From Planctomycetaceae bacterium (GTDB lineage: Bacteria > Planctomycetota > Planctomycetia > Pirellulales > Pirellulaceae), in contig SLMF01000512.1 of assembly GCA_007133715.1 (NCBI GenBank), positions 1-9,274 on the forward strand: a DNA stretch of 9,274 bases, written 5' to 3'. A program made the position numbers and the translations under genes. The notes beneath the pieces are model-generated. The model searched no databases and was not told the DNA's origin. It saw nothing but the letters and a program-made list of their open reading frames with translations. Positions 5,702 to 9,274 of the stretch are shown here, in pieces. The number at the start of each line of letters is the position of its first letter. Position 1 is the stretch's first letter.

Positions 5702-7132
5702 TTGCAGGTTCTTTCTGGCGAGTACCAGCTAAGCAAAAATGCCGATGATTTCATCGATGACCCGGGTTTGGAGGGGATGTTAAATCACCGGGTGGATCCG
5801 GCAGAAGTCCGGGATGTGATCCAGCAGAGTCTGGCCAAAGTGCCGCTGACCGTTGCCCAGTGCGCGGTGCTGCTGAACGCGACGGATCCCGATTTGGTGG
5901 AATCGATCTTCGCCGCGGCGCGGCAATTGAAACGCGATGTCTATGGCAATCGGATCGTGTTGTTCGCCCCCCTGTACATCGGCAATCAGTGCGTGAACGA
6001 CTGTTTGTACTGCGGGTTCCGCCGCTCGAATCGTCAGGCACCGCGGCGGACGTTGGATGCCGCGTCCATCCGGGCTCAGGTGGCGGCCTTGGAACGCCAG
6101 GGACACAAGCGGTTGATTCTGGTGTTCGGCGAACATCCGTACTACTCGGCAGACTTCATTGCCGAGGCGGTCCAGACCGTGTACGACGTCCGCCAGGGAC
6201 ACGGTGCGATCCGCCGCGTGAACATCAATGCCGCTCCCCTGGATCATGCGGGGTTCCAAAAGGTCAAAGAGGCGGGAATCGGCACGTATCAGATCTTTCA
6301 GGAGACCTACCACCACGCCACGTATGGCCAAGTGCATCCGCCGGGCACGGCCAAGGCCGATTACCTCTGGCGGTTGGATAGCCTGGACCGAGCTTGGGAA
6401 AGCGGTTGTGACGACGTGGGGATCGGGGCCCTGTTCGGTCTGTACGACTGGCGTTTCGAGGTGCTGGGCTTGGTGTCGCATGCCAGGCACTTGATGGAGA
6501 AATTTCATTGCGGCCCGCACACGATCAGCTTTCCCCGCTTGCGACCCGCCTCGCACGCCCAATGGAATTCCCGCTGGCTGGTCAACGACGACGATTTCCG
6601 CCGCTTGGTCGCCATCCTCAGGTTGAGTGTCCCCTATACGGGCATGATCATGACGGCTCGCGAGCCGGAGAAGCTGCGATCCCAGCTGATGGGGTTCGGG
6701 GTCTCGCAGATCGACGCGGGCAGCCGGATCGAGCTGGGGGGGTACACCGAAGCGGGGGACGCCCAGCAACAGCGTCGGGAACGCCAGCAGTTCGAATTGG
6801 CGGATGTCCGCTCGCTGGATGAAGTGATCCTCCAGCTGCTGGTCGACGGTTACATCCCCAGCTTTTGTACTGCCTGCTACCGGCTGGGACGGACGGGGGA
6901 GACGTTCATGGAGTTTGCGATCCCCGGATTCATCGAGAAGCTCTGTACCCCGAACGCGTTGACGACGCTCCAAGAGTACCTGGTGGATTACGCTTCCCCC
7001 GAGACGCGGCGGTTGGGCGAGCAGTTGATCGCACGCGAGTTGGCGTATTTGCCCGACAACGCCCGCAAACGGGACCTGCTGGACCGATTGCAGCGAATCA
7101 CCCGCGGCGACGAGCGAGATCTGTACTACTGA
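5702..7132 (+). CDS. hydG: [FeFe]-hydrogenase H-cluster maturase HydG (radical-SAM tyrosine lyase)
   Basis: HydG is a cytosolic radical-SAM enzyme that cleaves tyrosine to p-cresol and dehydroglycine and turns the latter into CO and cyanide, delivered as an Fe-CO-CN synthon for the H-cluster. From the TTG start the product has 476 residues, close to the usual length of about 470. The radical-SAM site is CX3CX2C at Cys97, Cys101 and Cys104 (CVNDCLYC). The C-terminal auxiliary cluster motif CX2CX22C is intact at Cys389, Cys392 and Cys415, within CTACYRLGRTG. His273 in GPHTIS matches the histidine that, from memory, holds the extra iron. These C-terminal cysteines separate HydG from the related tyrosine lyase ThiH. 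The N-terminal ADDFIDD (14-20) matches the family start region. An ATG at 5645 would add 19 residues. No hydE, hydF or hydrogenase gene is in the window. It converges on the AbgT gene, with 34 bp between the two coding regions. Confidence 0.92.
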   Translation: MQVLSGEYQLSKNADDFIDDPGLEGMLNHRVDPAEVRDVIQQSLAKVPLTVAQCAVLLNATDPDLVESIFAAARQLKRDVYGNRIVLFAPLYIGNQCVNDCLYCGFRRSNRQAPRRTLDAASIRAQVAALERQGHKRLILVFGEHPYYSADFIAEAVQTVYDVRQGHGAIRRVNINAAPLDHAGFQKVKEAGIGTYQIFQETYHHATYGQVHPPGTAKADYLWRLDSLDRAWESGCDDVGIGALFGLYDWRFEVLGLVSHARHLMEKFHCGPHTISFPRLRPASHAQWNSRWLVNDDDFRRLVAILRLSVPYTGMIMTAREPEKLRSQLMGFGVSQIDAGSRIELGGYTEAGDAQQQRRERQQFELADVRSLDEVILQLLVDGYIPSFCTACYRLGRTGETFMEFAIPGFIEKLCTPNALTTLQEYLVDYASPETRRLGEQLIARELAYLPDNARKRDLLDRLQRITRGDERDLYY

Positions 7133-7147
7133 GCCCTCGGGCAGGCG

Positions 7148-7160
7148 GGCCACGATGGCC
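7148..7160. terminator. Small hairpin between convergent hydG and AbgT genes
   Basis: GGCCA (7148-7152) and TGGCC (7156-7160) form a perfect 5-bp stem around CGA in the short gap between the two stop codons. Its position suits a shared terminator, but there is no T-run on either strand, so it is a weak candidate. Confidence 0.3.
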
Positions 7161-7166
7161 GAGCGT

Positions 7167-9050
7167 CTAGCCGGTTGGCAGATCGGCCAGATCGAACCAG
7201 AGCTGCCCGTCCCAGCCCAGCGGCAGACCCAGCGCCATCCAGATCAGCAACAGCAGCGTCCAGACGACGGTGAACGTCAGCGTGTAGGGCAGCATCGTCG
7301 CGATCATTGTGCCCACCCCGCCCCGCGGTACGTACCGCTGCAAATAGACCAGGATGATGACCAGGTAGGAGTTCAAAGGCGTGATGATGTTGCTGACCGA
7401 ATCGCCGACCCGATAGGCGGCTTGCGTCAATTCGGGACGGATCCCGACCAGCATGAACATGGGCACAAAGATGGGCGCGAACAGCGTGTATTTGGCACTC
7501 ATCGATCCCATGAACAGATTGAAGACCATGGTCACCCCGATGAAGGCCACGATCAACACGAACGGGCTGAAGCCGGCTTTGCCCAGCCAGATCCCGCCCG
7601 CCATGGCCATCATTTGGTCCAGACCCGAGTAGCGAAAGAATTCGATGAACTGTCCGGCGACGAAGGCCAGCACGATGATCGGGGCCATCGCGGCCATCGC
7701 CTGGATCATACAGCGGGCGGCGTCCCGATCGCTGCGGATCTCGCCTACCGCGATGCCATAGGCCAACCCGGGGATCATAAAGACCAGCAACAGCAGGGGC
7801 ACAATCGCATCGACCCAGCGGGGGAAGATCCGCTCGCTGGGCACCAGCACGCGCCCGTCCGGCCGAAGATGGGCCTCGGCAGGCGGCGACGCGGACCGCG
7901 ACTCGACCGGCTCCCACCGCTCGGCAATCACCTCACGCGGGCCCCCTGTCGGGTCGGGCATCTGATACGTGTACAGCGGTGCGCCGGGGATCAGGATCAA
8001 ACCCAACGCGGCACCCAACGTCAGAACCAACGCTCCGCCCGCTCGCCACAGTCCCCGCCGCTCGTCCGCGGTCAACTGCTGCGCCGCCAGCTCCGCCTCG
8101 CTCGGCCGGTCCGGACCGCCTTCCTCCGCACTGCGCCGGTTCAAGCGGCGTTCGACAAACCAGGCCGTGACCAGCCAGCCGGCCAGCGTGATCACCACGG
8201 TCGAAGCGATCATGAACCACCAGTTGCAGGCCGGATTGACACGGTAGCCCGGTACGATGATCGAGGCCCCCATGCCGGTTAGTTCGGCCAGCATGGGTTC
8301 CAATCCGGTGATCAGCAGATTGGCACTGAACCCGGCCGACACGCCCGCAAAGGAAGCGGCCAATCCGGCCAGCGGCGAGCGGCCCACCGATTTGAACAGC
8401 GCCGCTGCCAGCGGCGGTAACACGACATAACCGGCATCGGTCGCCAGCGAACTCATGATCCCCACAAACACCACGGCCGGCGTCAACACCTTGTCCGCCA
8501 ATCCCCAGCGCCGCGGGGTCCACGACTCCAAAAACCATCGCAATCCCCACACAAAGGCCTTCAGACTGGCTCCCAACAAACCCGTCCGCTCGGCAATCCC
8601 GATCCCCAACATGCCGACCAACACGACGCCCAGCGGCGGAAAACGGATGAAGTTCTGCACCATATTGCGGAAGATCCAGTCGATCCCGTCCCGGCTGATC
8701 AGGCTCCGCGCCCGGAAGACGACGCCCGTCGGCTGCCAGTCCAGCTGCAATCGCCCCGCGGCATCCCGCGCCGGTTGCCGCGTCACCTGGCCGGTGGCCG
8801 CATCGACCACCGGCCGACCCGACTCGTCACGCACCGGTTCCCGTACCGGCCGCGGCAGTTCCTGAACCACGTGCCACCGCTGATGGTCGGCCAGGGCCGA
8901 CAGCACCATCACCAGCAGGGCCCCGATTGCGAACAGCGTCACCGGATTGGGCAACTGGTTTCCCAGCCACTCGACCGCATCCAACGGACGAAACCAACCC
9001 CATCGCGACGGGGTACTGCCCGCTGGGGACGGGGGGGATGTCGCAGCCAT
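7167..9050 (-). CDS. AbgT-family transporter
   Basis: This inner-membrane protein belongs to the AbgT family, whose members import p-aminobenzoyl-glutamate (AbgT) or export sulfonamide-type antimetabolites (MtrF, YdaH); the substrate here cannot be told from sequence. Landmarks are EWLGNQLPNPVTLF (27-40) before the first helix, GIDWIFRNMVQNF (122-134), PPLGVVLVGMLGIGIAERTGL (from residue 138), SLATDAGYVVLPPLAA (201-216), FAGVSAGFSANLLI (234-247), and the C-terminal block GSMSAKYTLFAPIFVPMF (525-542) and VSNIITPLNSY (552-562). At 627 residues it is about 100 longer than typical members. The extra length lies mainly in two polar loops, about 58-115 and 366-412. The first has a twofold RDxxGR quasi-repeat (74-79, 95-100). 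The ATG at 9050 is supported by GGAG 10 nt upstream. No abgA or abgB hydrolase gene is adjacent. Confidence 0.9.
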   Translation of the reverse strand: MAATSPPSPAGSTPSRWGWFRPLDAVEWLGNQLPNPVTLFAIGALLVMVLSALADHQRWHVVQELPRPVREPVRDESGRPVVDAATGQVTRQPARDAAGRLQLDWQPTGVVFRARSLISRDGIDWIFRNMVQNFIRFPPLGVVLVGMLGIGIAERTGLLGASLKAFVWGLRWFLESWTPRRWGLADKVLTPAVVFVGIMSSLATDAGYVVLPPLAAALFKSVGRSPLAGLAASFAGVSAGFSANLLITGLEPMLAELTGMGASIIVPGYRVNPACNWWFMIASTVVITLAGWLVTAWFVERRLNRRSAEEGGPDRPSEAELAAQQLTADERRGLWRAGGALVLTLGAALGLILIPGAPLYTYQMPDPTGGPREVIAERWEPVESRSASPPAEAHLRPDGRVLVPSERIFPRWVDAIVPLLLLVFMIPGLAYGIAVGEIRSDRDAARCMIQAMAAMAPIIVLAFVAGQFIEFFRYSGLDQMMAMAGGIWLGKAGFSPFVLIVAFIGVTMVFNLFMGSMSAKYTLFAPIFVPMFMLVGIRPELTQAAYRVGDSVSNIITPLNSYLVIILVYLQRYVPRGGVGTMIATMLPYTLTFTVVWTLLLLIWMALGLPLGWDGQLWFDLADLPTG

Positions 9051-9274
9051 TCAACCAAGTCTCCGCTAAATACTGTTTCGCCAGCCGATCATCCGGATCG
9101 GGAAGCTTCATCCGCGGTGGAGGTCGGTATAGTCGTTGGTGGCGGTCTTCTTGGGGGGCACGGGTTCACGGGCCGCTGGGACGAGTTGCGTCTGAGTCAA
9201 GATTTTCGACCACGATCCCGACCGAGCGAAAGGGCTGGCAACGCTCGTCGTCCCAGCGGTCCGTGAACGCGTGC
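9051..9274. other. Right-edge non-coding region upstream of the AbgT gene
   Basis: No gene is supported. An open frame on the plus strand reads a glycine-rich IVVGGGLLGG near 9130-9160 but stops at 9266 inside the long hairpin, so I take it as chance. The AbgT promoter should lie here on the minus strand; no convincing pair of hexamers was found. The right half is occupied by the inverted repeat at 9158-9274. Confidence 0.5.
9158..9274. repeat. Long inverted repeat / hairpin reaching the window edge
   Basis: The arms 9158-9184 and 9248-9274 are complementary at 25 of 27 positions. After a 5-nt bulge (9243-9247) the stem continues as GTTGC (9185-9189) with GCAAC (9238-9242). The 48-nt apical part contains a further possible pair, TTTCG (9204-9208) with CGAAA (9227-9231). 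The stem may extend beyond the last base. Options are a structured non-coding RNA, a leader element of the AbgT gene, or a MITE-like insertion with terminal inverted repeats. No coding frame explains it. Confidence 0.65.

Noticed and set aside
5780..7153. 457-codon leftward open frame
   Set aside because: It is the antisense shadow of hydG, whose motifs are decisive.
7155..8282. 375-codon rightward open frame rich in Gln, His, Asp and Arg
   Set aside because: It is the antisense shadow of the AbgT gene, produced by its codon bias.
9111..9266. Glycine-rich IVVGGGLLGG as the start of a Rossmann-fold gene
   Set aside because: The frame has no good start, does not continue into a fold-like sequence, and stops within the inverted repeat.

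Overview
The window looks like chromosomal DNA from a GC-rich member of the Planctomycetota, most likely a Pirellulaceae-type organism. This is inferred from codon use, the style of the proteins and the short palindromic repeats in the gaps; it was not tested by a database search. It holds six credible protein genes, no tRNA or rRNA, no CRISPR array and no recognisable transposase.

Layout. Positions 1-546 are non-coding and packed with short hairpins and a three-copy GC-rich repeat. A rightward three-gene run follows: a secreted SagB-type nitroreductase (547-1227), a small four-helix membrane protein (1274-1675) and an aspartate ammonia-lyase, aspA (1711-3138). A palindrome-rich gap (3139-3423) separates aspA from a leftward 659-residue protein of unknown function (3424-5403). 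A divergent promoter region (5404-5701) leads to a rightward hydG (5702-7132), the radical-SAM tyrosine lyase that makes the Fe-CO-CN building block of the [FeFe]-hydrogenase H-cluster. A leftward AbgT-family transporter (7167-9050) converges on hydG. The right edge (9051-9274) carries a long, nearly perfect hairpin that reaches the last base of the window.

How the parts may work together. HydG keeps both full sets of cluster-binding cysteines, so it should be active. From memory, aspA genes recur among hydE/hydF/hydG genes in anaerobes, so aspA and hydG here may be parts of one hydrogenase-maturation locus, split by an inverted gene of unknown role. HydE, HydF and a hydrogenase are absent from the window; they may lie elsewhere, or HydG may have another use. 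The large unknown protein between aspA and hydG, the HydG context, and the edge hairpin are the items most worth a second look.
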